Shown here piece by piece: positions 1 to 12,551 of a DNA stretch of 64,000 nt. Origin of the DNA: Myxocyprinus asiaticus (taxonomy: Eukaryota; Chordata; Actinopteri; Cypriniformes; Catostomidae); the NCBI RefSeq assembly GCF_019703515.2, contig NC_059351.1, forward strand, positions 15,193,501 to 15,257,500, in the 5' to 3' direction. A program made the translations under genes and the position numbers. Every line of letters starts with the position of its first letter. Within the stretch, counting starts at the first letter, position 1. The notes under the pieces were generated by a model. The model saw only the letters and a program-made list of their open reading frames with translations, made no database searches and was not told the DNA's origin.

Positions 1-305
1 TATATAATATATCTATATGCAATTTTTTGCCACACCTGCTAGTGACGGCTGAATGAGAATTTACTGTCCATAAATGCAAATCAATATTTCTTTTTTATTT
101 ATTTGGAAAGAAGCCATCTGAAAAGATGCTTTGCATCAGGGTCCCTGTCTGGGTCCATTTTCCGAAAATGGCCAACTGACTATGTATCGGTAATAACCCT
201 TACTTATGCAACTGCAGTGAATATTTGCAAAGTTTCCAAAAGAGATGAGCAAGGTTCAGCCAAAGTCACTTTAGGCAGGTCAGGTAATTCGAACAGTGAA
301 ATTGA
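1..305. other. No recognisable feature
   Basis: AT-rich sequence with no exon, repeat boundary or RNA gene that I can support. It probably lies in an intron of, or upstream of, the plus-strand gene whose first visible exon is at 1545. Confidence 0.4.
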
Positions 306-988
306 ATGAATAGTTCACCCAAAAATTTTAATTCTCTTATCATTTACTCTCCCTTAGGCCATCCCACATGTAAATGACTTTCTTCTGCAGAACACAAAGA
401 TTTTTAGGTCCATACAATGGAAATGATTGGTGGCCAAAGTTTTAAAGCTCCAAAAAGCACATAAAGGCTGCATAAAGGAATCCATATGACTCCTGGCATT
501 TCATCCTCCTAAAGCGATTCAACTGATTTTTGGATGAGAACAGACCAAAATATAACTACTTCATTTACTATTAAACTTGACATTAGCACTCTCCTTGGCG
601 ATCCTGATTTCAAGCTCGATTACACTTCCTAGTGCTATCTAGCGCTCTGCATGCGTCAAACAATAGGAAGTGTAATCGAGCTTAAAATCTTGATTGTGCC
701 TTGAGACTTCAGTGGCAAGATTTTTTGGTCTGTTCTCACCCAAAATTGATTGGATTGCTTCAGAAGTCGTATGGATCAAACCACTGTGGAGTCATGTGAA
801 TTACTTTTATTCTGCCTTTTATGTGCTTTTTGGAGCTTCAAGGTTTTGGTCACCATATGCTTGCATTGTATGGACCAACAAAGCTGAGATATTTATCTAA
901 ACGTCTTCATTGTTTTATGCAGCAGCAGAAGAAAGAATGTTGTACTAAATGTGAGAATTTTCGTTTTGGGGTGAACTATTCTTTTAAG
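306..988. repeat. Palindromic MITE (GGATAGTTCACCC type)
   Basis: The left end reads AATAGTTCACCCAAAA and the right end GGGGTGAACTATTCTTTTAA, its inverse. The centre is also palindromic: CTCGATTACACTTCCTA near 616 is inverted as TAGGAAGTGTAATCGAG near 665. Similar elements recur at 27139, 29088, 45356, 53930 and 63294. A non-autonomous DNA transposon is the likely explanation; the superfamily was not determined. Confidence 0.75.
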
Positions 989-1544
989 AAAAATAACTTC
1001 AAAGTTGTTGTTTTAGTGTGGAATTTGTAGTTTCCAGAGACCAGATTTGGGTCACCGGGTAGTAGTAAAGCTGTATCTACTTGAATGGGGAAAGACCGCA
1101 AATCTCCAACATTGTCAAGAAAATCTTTCGGTAATGTGTCAAACCAACAATGAAGTCTGACAAAAATTATATCATAAATTTGACTGCTTAGCTCGAATCA
1201 CGCCCCAATTTTTAATTTTAAAACATTTGTGCGGAATGTGTTTTATAGTAAATAAAACATGCAATCTTTCCATCATAAATGTGACTGGCTCTTAACTGAA
1301 AGGTGGGACTTCCATTCATAAAGCCACCCTATAGAAAATTATGATTTGTCCATCTTCAACTTACAATTTCACTAGTGGCCCTTCTCTGTTATAAAGTCTC
1401 TGGTGTTGAAGGGGTATACTGTTGTGTAGAGACACAGATAAATAAATTAGGAAACTGATACTGTTGCTTTTAAAATTTCTCTGAGTTTGTTAACATTGCT
1501 AGTATGTGCTCTTCAGGTTTGGTGTGTTTGTGTATTTGTTGTAG
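989..1544. other. Putative intron, no feature
   Basis: No exon or complete repeat is recognisable here. A splice acceptor (TTGTTGTAG) ends the stretch at 1544. Confidence 0.35.
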
Positions 1545-4500
1545 TCAGAGAGCTGGGTGTATCTGCTCAGTGTTATCAGCTGCAGTTATGTTGCTCCAGA
1601 TGGGCTCATTGTTGGTGCATTCTATACTGAGCCTGATGTCAACTTTCAAATGGTGAGAGGTGTGTGTGTGTGTGAGAGAGAAAGGGTATTGTGTTGTGTC
1701 TGTTTGGAGAGTGTTGATGTGTGATGAAGACATGGTTATGTGTTTCTGTTCAGGTGACCAGAGTTGTTGCCAGTTCAATTCTTGAAGAGCTGACAACTTC
1801 CAGCCGTATACACATCCCCAGAACATTTGAGAATGTGAGTTTCAATAAATTAGCTCTTTACAAAGTATTTGTCCATTTAAAATATGAACAATTACTTTTT
1901 AACAAAGTATTGCATTTTTTTTTTTTTTTTTTTTTTTTAAATAAAAGTGCTTCCTTACAGATCCTCACAGCATAATTTAAAACACAATATTGATCTTATT
2001 TTTGTCAAATAAAGTGGTGCACAACATAGCATCACAATATAAATGAAAACATTGATTAAAACTTTTTAGTACAACAGCAACAACCAACTCTTGTGATATA
2101 TTGCTTAAATACAGGGCACCCACGGGTCCTTAAAGTCTTACATTTACTTTATAAAATTTAAGGCCATAAAAAGTCTTGAATATCTTAAATTACAAGAAGT
2201 CTTAAATTTCATCTTTTTTTGTGATTAACATTTTTTTTATTGATTCGCACATCAAACAAAGAAAAGCAAAACATATATACACAGAATCAACGTTTAACCC
2301 CCACTACCACCCCTCCCAATCCCCAACCCCACCCTGACCCTCAACAAACACCCCTGTGGTCACACATGAGCACATACACAAAAAATAAAATAATAATCAC
2401 ACACATTAATAACTACACCTCTCTCCAATGCCCCACCCCGAGAGCCCTCCAAGAATGCTAAATATTTGCCCCATTTCCCAACAAACAAATCCAAATTCCC
2501 CAGTCTTCTAGATGACCCTTCTTCAAAAGCCACCACCCTCCCCATCTCCGAGCACCACTCCTGAAATTGGGGCGCTCCAGCCAACTTCCATCCCCTTAAA
2601 ACAACTTATCTGGTGATCATGACACTGGTTAGGACACAATTTATGTGTTTATTCCCTATATTGATGACTGCCCCATCACCTAAAATTCAGAGTCTGGAGC
2701 ACAATGAAAAATGAGTGCCCAATACGTCACACACAAAACTCTGAACCTTCAACCAAAATTCTTGGATCTTAACACACCACCAAAAAACATGGGTTGTGTC
2801 TCCATCTTCTGATTGGCATCACCAGTAGGTGGGTGTGTCTGTAAGACCAAGCTTATACAATCTAGAGAGGGTCCAATAGAATCGATGTAAAATCTTGAAT
2901 TGCATAAGGCAAACCCTTGCATCTCTAGATGCAGACTTGATGTTTTATTGAATCCTAGCCCACACTCCCTCCTCCAGTACCAAGTTTAAATCTTTCACCC
3001 ATAATCTCTTGACAGAAGTTAAAGCTCTGTCCCCCAGACTCAGAATTAGCAGGGAGTAATACACTGTTGCCTCATGACCTTTTCCAAAAGCAGTAATCAC
3101 CACTTCCAGAGTATCTGCCGCTTTAGGGGGGTGTATGCTACTCCCAAAAATAGTACAGAGCAGGTGGCGCAGCTATAAATACCTAAAGAACTGAAATCTG
3201 GGAATCCCAAAATGTTGAACCAAATTTTCAAGCATCTCAACACTCCACTCTCATATAGGTCACAGAGTATATTAACCTCCCTCACAATCTACTCTGATCA
3301 GCAGAAAGGGGAATTATTAATACATAATTTTGGGTTCAGTCATATGCTCGAAGCGATATTTAAATAAATGTCCAAATTAAACACTCCGGACACTTTTGTC
3401 CATACTGAGTGCGAGATAACGTGGTGTAACTTCTCAGATTAGTTTGATAGAAAGGCTTTGCAATGGCAAAATAGGGGCAAGAACTTCCTGTTCAATACAA
3501 AACCAGGGAGGGGCTCTCTCAGGTGGAAGCGACCAATGTGCCAAATGTCTGAGACCGAATGCATAATAATAAAACAAAATCTTGGGTAAGCCTTGCCCAA
3601 ATTTGTCTAATTTTGTCTATGCAATTTACTGAAATGTAATCTGGGACGTTTACCATTCCAAATGAAGGACTTCGCTATGCTATCAAATTGCTTGAAATAA
3701 GAGAGGGGACATCTATAGGGAGAGACTGTAGCAGGTAGTTGAATTTTGGAATACAATTCATTTTAATAACATTAACCTTACCAATCATAGATAAATGTAA
3801 TGAAGCCCACCTGCCCACATCACTCAAACCTTTAACAAAAAGGGTCAAAATTAACTAAATCGCACGGATTTGCTGGGAATAAAATACCCAAATAAATAAT
3901 GCCCTGTTTGGGCCTATGGAAGGCACCTGGCTGGAAAGCCGTTACTGGGCAGTACACTGTCAGAGCCAAAGCTTCAATTGACTCTGTATCCTGAGAACTT
4001 AGAAAAGGAATGAATAATTCTGTGGAGGCAAGGAATAGATCTAGTAGGATCGGAGATGAATAATAAAATATAATCTGCATAAAGCAGAAGGTTATGCGCC
4101 ATACCTCCCACCATCACCCCTGGAAAATCATCCTCTTTTCTTATCGTGGCTGCTAATGGTTCCAGGGCAAGACAGAGCAATAATGGGGAAAGAGGGCAAC
4201 CCTGCCGGGTGCCCCTATCCAGAGTAAAATGATCTGAAATCCATTCGTTTGTACCGCCGCTACCAGGTGTCTATATAGTAACTTAATGCAACCAATAAAA
4301 GTATTCCCAAACCCGTACATTTCCAAATTCTTGAAGATAATCCCATTCTATCATATCAAATTGCCTTTTCGGCATCAAGTGAGATGGCAGCGACTGGAGT
4401 CTGATCATTCACCACTGACCACATGATATTGATGAAATGCCTAATGTTATCAGAAGAGCTGCGGCCCTGAATAAACCCCACCTGATCTAAATGTATAAGA

Positions 4501-7500
4501 GATGTCATAACTTAATCAGTTAGCCAAAATTTTTGACAATATTTTAACGGCTAGCTGGATCAGGGAAATTGGATGGTAACTCTTGCACTCGCTTGGATTT
4601 TTGTCTTTTTTTAAGAATCGGACTGATCCGGGCTTGCGTCATGGTTGGCAGAAGATTTCCATTCTTTAATGATTCCATATAAACTTCTAGCAAAAGTGGA
4701 GCTAGTTCTGTAGCATAAGATCTAAAAAACTCAGCGGCAAAGCCATCTGGCCCCAGAGATTTGCCTGTAGGCAAGGCCTTAATTACCTCGCCAAGCTCCT
4801 CCAAGGTTATCTCAGAATCAAGAGAATTGTTTTGCTCAGCCGTTAGTTTTGGAAGTTCTTAATGGTTCCACAAAGTTTCTAATGTTCTCATCAGTAGACA
4901 AAGACATGGAACTATAGAGATCAAGAGAGAATTCTTTAAAATAATTATTAAGAGCAAAGGCTGAGGTAAATATTTCACCACCAGCAGATTTCACTGAGAG
5001 AATGGTAGAAAAAGACTCTCTTATATATCTAGCCAGACGTTTTCCTGCCTTGTCCCCCACTCAAAATATGACTGTCTTGCCCTGAATAGCCAAAACTCCA
5101 CCTTCTGCAACAAAATATTATATCTGTATTTCAGTTGGGTTAGTTCTCTGAGGCCATCAGACGACATTCGGTGCTTCAGCTCTGTCTTGGCCCTTTTAAT
5201 ATTCCCTTCCAACTTCACGAGTTCTCGTGCTTTTGGATTTTTAATCAACAACAGATGAAATGAGGGACTTTTTCAGCTTGCTGTGGGGAAAGATGCATTT
5301 CTTGAAGAAACACTATCATATTTCTTATGCTTAAGAAGAGAAATAACCTTCCTTCTTTTTATGGGGTGCCCCAACCCATTCACCTTCCACGTGGAGAGAG
5401 ACAATCCATTCATATTAACATTTGACATTTTGACATAATAGAAAAAATAGATTGTGTGTCAAAAACAAAATTATAAAGACCACATTCCAACATTAGTGCA
5501 ACAATCAAACCCCAAACTTCCCCCCGAACCAAACAAACAGAAAAAAGAAAAACATGTGCATTAACCACAGTGCCAAATGGCGTCCATTCCTCTAAACTCA
5601 AACAGTTAATGTATGCCTACGAGAGCCCCGCGACAACTTTGCCGTTGGATTGCTCAAGTCCGGTGTTTCTATACAAATTGTGTGAGACAGAATTACACAA
5701 CAAAAGATAATCTCTAAAACAAACTCCAGCCAATAGGCAAATAAACACACAGAATGTGTAGATTCATCCACACAACTGTCCCGAAGGTGTGTTCCTCCAC
5801 AAAACAAACTCCAGCTGCTAGGTGGAACCAGCAAAAAAAAAAAAGAAAGGAAAAAAAAAAAAGGCGCTCATTTTCCTCGGACAGTCAAACGAATGTTCAG
5901 TGAGCCGGCCTATTCGGTTGCTACATGAGTGCAACAAATGACCCAGTCACTCCAATGACTTGCAAGAAATACTCCAGAAAACAAACTCCTGCCAATTGGA
6001 GGCATAAGCACAAAGAATGTGCAGATTCACCCACGTGAATCGTTGAGCACGTAAGTGTCTTTTAATGTCTCCAGAGCCCGAGGATTTTGAATTCTTAGTG
6101 TGTGCATGTGCAGGGAAGCCCAAGAAAGCACATTTTTATTGAACTGACGATGTTACAGATGTATAAACCTGTTAATCAGAAATGCAAATGGAATTATTTT
6201 GCGTCTCTGTAAGCGAACGATGTGCTAACACTCCTGTTTATAATCGACAAAACTCTCAATGTTACAGTTTGCAAGCACGTGAGGTTGGAGCGGTCTTTTG
6301 ATGCCTTTCAAATCTTTATTTTATACCACTTTGGACAATAATTGTAAAGCTAACAGAACTGCTCAGCTGCTGAGTTACACCTGTTATATCTCCATCTCTC
6401 TAGAGCTCCATCTGACATATACAGGTATTTTCTCTGCCATCTGAATAAATTAAACAAATGTATAATATACAAAACAATAATATAATTATATAAATATTGC
6501 AATATTAATAATATACATATATATTATCTATATTTAGTATTTGTATATCATCTGTTTTCAATATACATCCTAACTAATTATGCAGCACAAAAAAAATATA
6601 AATGTTATTCAGCATATTAAACCTTATTCACAGCAGCGCCATCTTTGATATTTAATGGGAATGACAACGAGACTGTGAGGGATAGACATACAGTCTCTTT
6701 GATGAGCTGTGCTGCAGTTTAAAGTGGTTTTTGGATCGTTCCGCAGACAAAACATTGAAAAAATATCTTTTCAAGAACACTCAGTAGACAAAAAAACTCA
6801 GATGGGATAAAGGAGCTTTTTACAGCTTTATACAGCTTTATACCGTGCCTGCCATTGACGAGATGGTAAGTCTATCCCTCGTAGCCTCGTTTCCATTCCC
6901 ATTAAAAATCAAACATGGTGCTACTGTGAATAAGGTCTATTGCATCACGTCTTGCTGGAAAACAAGTGACTAAAGAGAAGGGGCACAATATAGGCTATAT
7001 ACTTTAGGCCAAGGGTTTTCAAAGTGTGGGGTGTTAGAGCATGTCAGTGGAGGTGGGAGAGTGGTAAAAAGTATGAAATAATTAATATATACACTACCGG
7101 TCAAAAGTTTTGAAACACTTGACTGAAATGTTTCTCATGATCTTAAAAATCTTTTGATCTGAAGGTGTATGCTTAAATGTTTGAAATTAGTTTTGTAGAC
7201 AAAAATATAATTGTGCCAACATATTAATTTATTTCATTATAAAACTGAAATTTATTTAAAAAAAAAAAAAAAGTTTGACTTGGACCAAATAATAAAGAAA
7301 AACAGCCAATAAGTGCCCAACATAAATTAGAACTCCTTCAATACTGTTTAAAAAGCATCCCAGGGTGATACCTCAAGAAGTTGGTTGAGAAAATGTCAAG
7401 AGTACATGTCTGCAAATTCTAGGTAAAGGGTGACTACTTTGAAAATGCTAAAATATAACACAGTTTTGATTTATTTTGGATTTTCTTTAGTCACAACATA

Positions 7501-10500
7501 ATTCCTATAGTTACATTTATGTTATTCCATAGTTTTGATGACTTTACTATTATTCTAAAATGTGAAAATAATAATAATAATAAGTGTTTCAAAACTTTTG
7601 ACCGGTCGAGCGCGTGTGTGTGTGTGTGTATATGTATGTGTATCAAGTTTTAACTTTTATATTATATTTAAAACATTGTTTAAACAGGTCTGAAAATAAT
7701 AGGCAGAAAAAAAATATTTATCAAGAATCTTTGTGAAGTTTCTCTGATATTTGTCAAGCCCGCCATCAATTACGTTGTGTCACAAGGAAGGCCCACTGTC
7801 TTTGATTTTGAAAACCCCTGCTTTATGCTACTTGCATTCATCATGATTTCATTTAGAGTTTTAATGTTGTTTTATAAAAAACAAAAAAGAAAATGCATAA
7901 ATGCACAATAAAATATAAAAACATGTCCAGAGACATCCAAGTAGCCTCAGTTGTTTTGTATTTTCCTGCTAATTAATTATTTAATGTGTTTTATTGCAAA
8001 AGTGGTCTTAAGCCTTTTTAAGGCCAAATAAAAGAAAAATGTAAGTCTTAAAATTAATTCATTCAAACTTGCAGATACCCTGTAAATATTATTTTTAATA
8101 ATTACTTTCAATGATAATTATAACAAATTATTTATTATTAATTATAATTATCATATATTATTACTATTATTATTAGTAGTAGTATTACATTTTACTATAC
8201 ATTATTAACATATTTCTGTCACAAGTTGAATTGAGCTTTATTTTGACGTGAATGCTTTTCAGTTTTTGTGTTTTTGACAGTAGCTTCACACCTCCTCTGT
8301 ATAAGCAGTTGATCATATGACCCAGAGTGATTATTTAGCGCAAAATACTGCAATTTTATTTTAAGTATGTAGACTGCAGGTGCTACACGCTTCACAGTGA
8401 ATGAGCTTTTTGAGTGATAAGCATAAGAGTGGCTTCACACATTCACTGTAAAGTGTGCAGCACATGCAGACAGTGTATTTATTTAATTAAATTGCATCCT
8501 TTTTGTGGAGTAATCACAATTGGTCATGTCATAATTTTAATTTGATTAATTGTGCATTTATTATTTCCTAAATATGTCATTCGTGTGAGCATTTGAAAGC
8601 AGTCGTGTGTCAGTCAGAAAGTGTGCGGATATCTAATTGAGTCTATAATTGGTACTAAAGAAACACTGGTATCATGACTTTGTTTTTTTGTTTTTTTTAA
8701 TCGACTTGGTACCAAAGTACCAGTACTTTTAAAATACCTAGTTTAGATGAAACATACTTTCAACAAATCAACCCAGGGTTCCCGTGGATCCTTAAGTCTT
8801 AATGTCTTAAATTCAGTTTTCCAAAATTTAAGGTCATAATAAGTATTAAATATCTTAAAAGATTCAACAAAAGTCTTAATTATCATTTAAAGAGGTCTTA
8901 AATTTGGGGCCGGAAAGACAGGAATCCTGATATGACCTAATGTGATTAATGTTAATGTGAACATTAATGTTAATGTTATTAAACTTCAAAAGAAAACGAT
9001 CTAATTAAATAAATGCATGCACTGCGTCCTCCTTCAGAGTGAAAACGCAGCACTGTATTTTCTCCAGGCACGTGGGGGGCTTGTGAGTGTTTTCAGCTGT
9101 TGCAGAGCAGTTCGCAATCATTAGGACATATCGGAAATTTATGACAAGCGATCACTCACTAATGATCAACTGTTGATGATGATGATATAGTGTTGATGAA
9201 ATATGACAGTTTACTTTTAATTGTTTACGTTGTAATACGTTGTAGATTATTGTAGGAGTGAACATTTTATGTCCCTTATCTATTTGAATGAGCAGTTGGA
9301 AACAGTGAAGCACATACATTTTAAAATAAGAGTCCCCAGTGTAAAAAGTCCCCGCTATGAATCAGAGCTTTTTTTTCCTCCGTGGTTATTGGTATTTTGG
9401 TTGCACCATAAACTGCATCTGGAAATTAATTCAATATGGACTCTTGTAGCCTCTTTCTGGCCCTCCCCATCACAGGAAGGAATGTCTAAGAACATTAAAT
9501 ATAGGCTAACAGTTTTAAAAACTGTTGGCAGATTAATTGCCTTTCAACACATCATATCAGCAACCATCCAATATCCTCTAATTTGTATTTATTTTTATAA
9601 TGGTATATAAACCTGTTTTAATGTAATATATATGTGGAAAACATGTCTTGAGTATTTTAAACTTGCATATATCCTACCCTGTTTTACTGTTAAGCATTGT
9701 TAAGGCCATGTTGAATGTGTGCCCCTGCCTGTTTAAGAGTGTGATACATGATTTATTTTGAAATTGTGTGGGTTTGTTTTGGGATGGGGATACGGTATTC
9801 ATTTTGTTTGTTCAGGTCTTGAAAAAGGTCTTAAAAAGTCTTAAATTTGATTTTTCAGACTCTGCAGCAACCCTGCAACCATAGTTGGCAAGTAGATTCA
9901 AAATATTTTATGTGAGAACTAAATGCAGAAATATAGTTAAAAATTAAGGCTTATTTTCTATATAAGACTATATTATGGACACTTTCATGGAAATGAATCA
10001 AACTTACCAACTCTAAAGCCATTTTTGCTACTGAAGTTTAAATCACAGATGCTATTAAAACATATATTGTTATGCTTGCATACTCCTGAGATGTGAAAGT
10101 AGTATAAGGACACGGTCTCTAGAAGCATAATGGCCAAATAAAAAGTGCAATATTTTTGTTGCTTTAATATCACCACCAAAATCAGCATAAATATATTTTG
10201 AATTGCCCTAACTCTGAACTCCAACTACTGTTTTGAATTAAGGAAATGGTAGATTGTGGAACTGACACCAGGGGAGCTAGCACCTGTTAATGGCCAATGG
10301 GCATGGTTATTGGGTGGCGTCTGTTTATGTCAGTGTACAATTATTGGCAGAATAATTCGAATGGCAGACATATATAGGCTTATCCATTTTATTTGTGTGA
10401 ATGGTAGCTTCTAAGTATTAAAATATTTAATGTATTTTTTTATTATTGGTGCAGAATGTAAGTTTTATTTCCTTCCCATTAGGATTATCCTGACCAGGCT

Positions 10501-12475
10501 AGGCTGCTACTAGTCACTCAGGCTTTGGTACTGCGCATTTTCCATTCACAGCTCAGCCCCATTCTGAAAGTCATCATTTCTTTTAGGGTACTGTCTTGGT
10601 CTGAGTTTCATACTACTTAAGATTTACAGTACTGCATGTGATGTGTGTGTGTGTGTGTCTGTGTATTTATGTAAGTGTAATACTGTAAACTCTGTTTCAG
10701 ATGAACAAATGTAAAAATACAGATATTTGCACTGACACAAGTGCAAATTCCTTGGCATAATCATGTGTACTTTTGCTTTCAGTCCAACCGCTGGGCTCTT
10801 CGTTGGTTCTTCTACAGTCTGCTGGTGAGGCCAGAAGTGCTGCACTATCTCTTGTGCAGTGTTGTGGAGGAATTGTTGAATGAGCAATACCAACCCATAC
10901 AGAGGTATCAGTGTATGCTCGCACACAAACTTACCAAAACAGAACAAAAACATTCAGGGTTAAAGATGAAGTGTGTCATTTCTGTGCCACTAGTGCCCCA
11001 AATAGAACTGCAAAAATTACTTTTCAAACAGAACAATGGTTTGATAGTAAAATCAACCTACGAATGTCTTCCTTAAAGATGTCTATGTATGATAATCTTT
11101 AGTTTTGTTTTTTGTTTCTTTTTACATTACCCTATCAACACCCCCCCCCCCCCTAAATGCATGGTACATGCACAACTTGATTCTATATCTGTTGATCACC
11201 TCAGAAAATGGACCGAAACGGAGCATTCCCTGATTGCATACTTCCTCTGCCTGTACTTCCTGGAGAACAGTGTGGCACTAGATCTTGGCTCCTATCCCAC
11301 CAATAACTTGCTTGCTACTTGGAATGAGTAAGAAGCAGCAATCAATCACTATAGTATTTTTTTTGTCATGCCATGTCAGACTTGTTTTTTTATTACATAA
11401 ATCTGTAGATATCTTTCATTTGTTGATGTGTTGAAGCACTGATGGTTGTTTAGTATAACAATTTAGATACATGAAAATGATAATAGATGATATTTAATAA
11501 AATATCTAAGTTTTATTAGACTTTTTCGATATTCCTCGTAACCCTTGTCTAGGGGGACATAAGGAAAAGGATGATTGGGTGATGAAACCTGATGGCCACT
11601 AAAGCATCAACACAGCAATTGAATTTAACTCTGTTTAAATGAAAAGTACACATTGCATGAACATACCATGAAATTCAATTTGTCATCATTTTACAAATCC
11701 ACTGTTTGCTGTCCATGATTTCAGATTGCACTTCCCTTGGCAACTTGGCTTGAGACTGCATCTTGAATACAATGTAAGAATCTCTTCCCTTAATTCAAAT
11801 GTCTACAAGAGAGAGGCATTGCCACAAAGATTGTAGAATCTTTCTTTGAGTTTTAAAAAATTTATAATGAACAGGCATTTGTAAACTCAAATCTGTGTAA
11901 ATTAGGGGTGGGCAAGAGAACTCTGAAGAGACAGCAATGATCCATCATGACAATGCAATAACTGAATGACTTTCAACAAGTTTTTCAACTTCAACTTGTA
12001 ATTTTGAGTTTGACTAACTCGGGTCAACCATGTCCAGGGCTCCAGACTAAAAAAATTACTTAGGAGCCATTGGCTCCTAAACTGAAACATTAAAGAGCCA
12101 AATGGCTGTTTTTAGTAGACAACTCACAGATTTTCTCTATTTAAATTGCTGTTCAGAAACAAGATAGAAAGCTGAAGAAAAGTCAGCTGATAACCCATTT
12201 GAATGTTTAATAAACAGTATAAATAGTTGAGAAGATAAGTCTGAATTCCATTTTGTCTCATAATTGTTCATACCCCTTTCATAATTTATACAAATATAAA
12301 AGATAAGAGATTTTTTTCATTTAGTACTGCTCTTCAGAATCTACATTACATATATTTAAATAAAGTATAGTATGCATATAGTAGTGTATTGTTTTCTTGA
12401 GCATCAATGAATGTTTGCACCTTGTGTAATAGTTGTGTACAAGTCCCTCAATTGTCCCAAGTGTCAAAAGCTTGA

Positions 12476-12551
<76 letters not shown>

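Larger units (their letters stand above)
2111..8093. mobile_element. Split DNA-element ends around nested insertions
   Basis: The left end ACAGGGCACCCACGGGTCC is followed by CTTAAAGTC/AAATTTAAGG motifs. Matching AAGTCTTAAAATT-type sequence and an inverse-like end GCAGATACCCTGT appear at 8093. Between them sit an L1-type LINE, a small palindromic MITE and a Tc1-type MITE. The same family recurs at 8774-9876. Whether the two ends belong to one copy is inference. Confidence 0.4.

Noticed and set aside
9269..9610. 113-residue plus-strand frame
   Set aside because: It lies inside a CAGGGTTCCC-ended element, has no recognisable domain and no supported splice sites.
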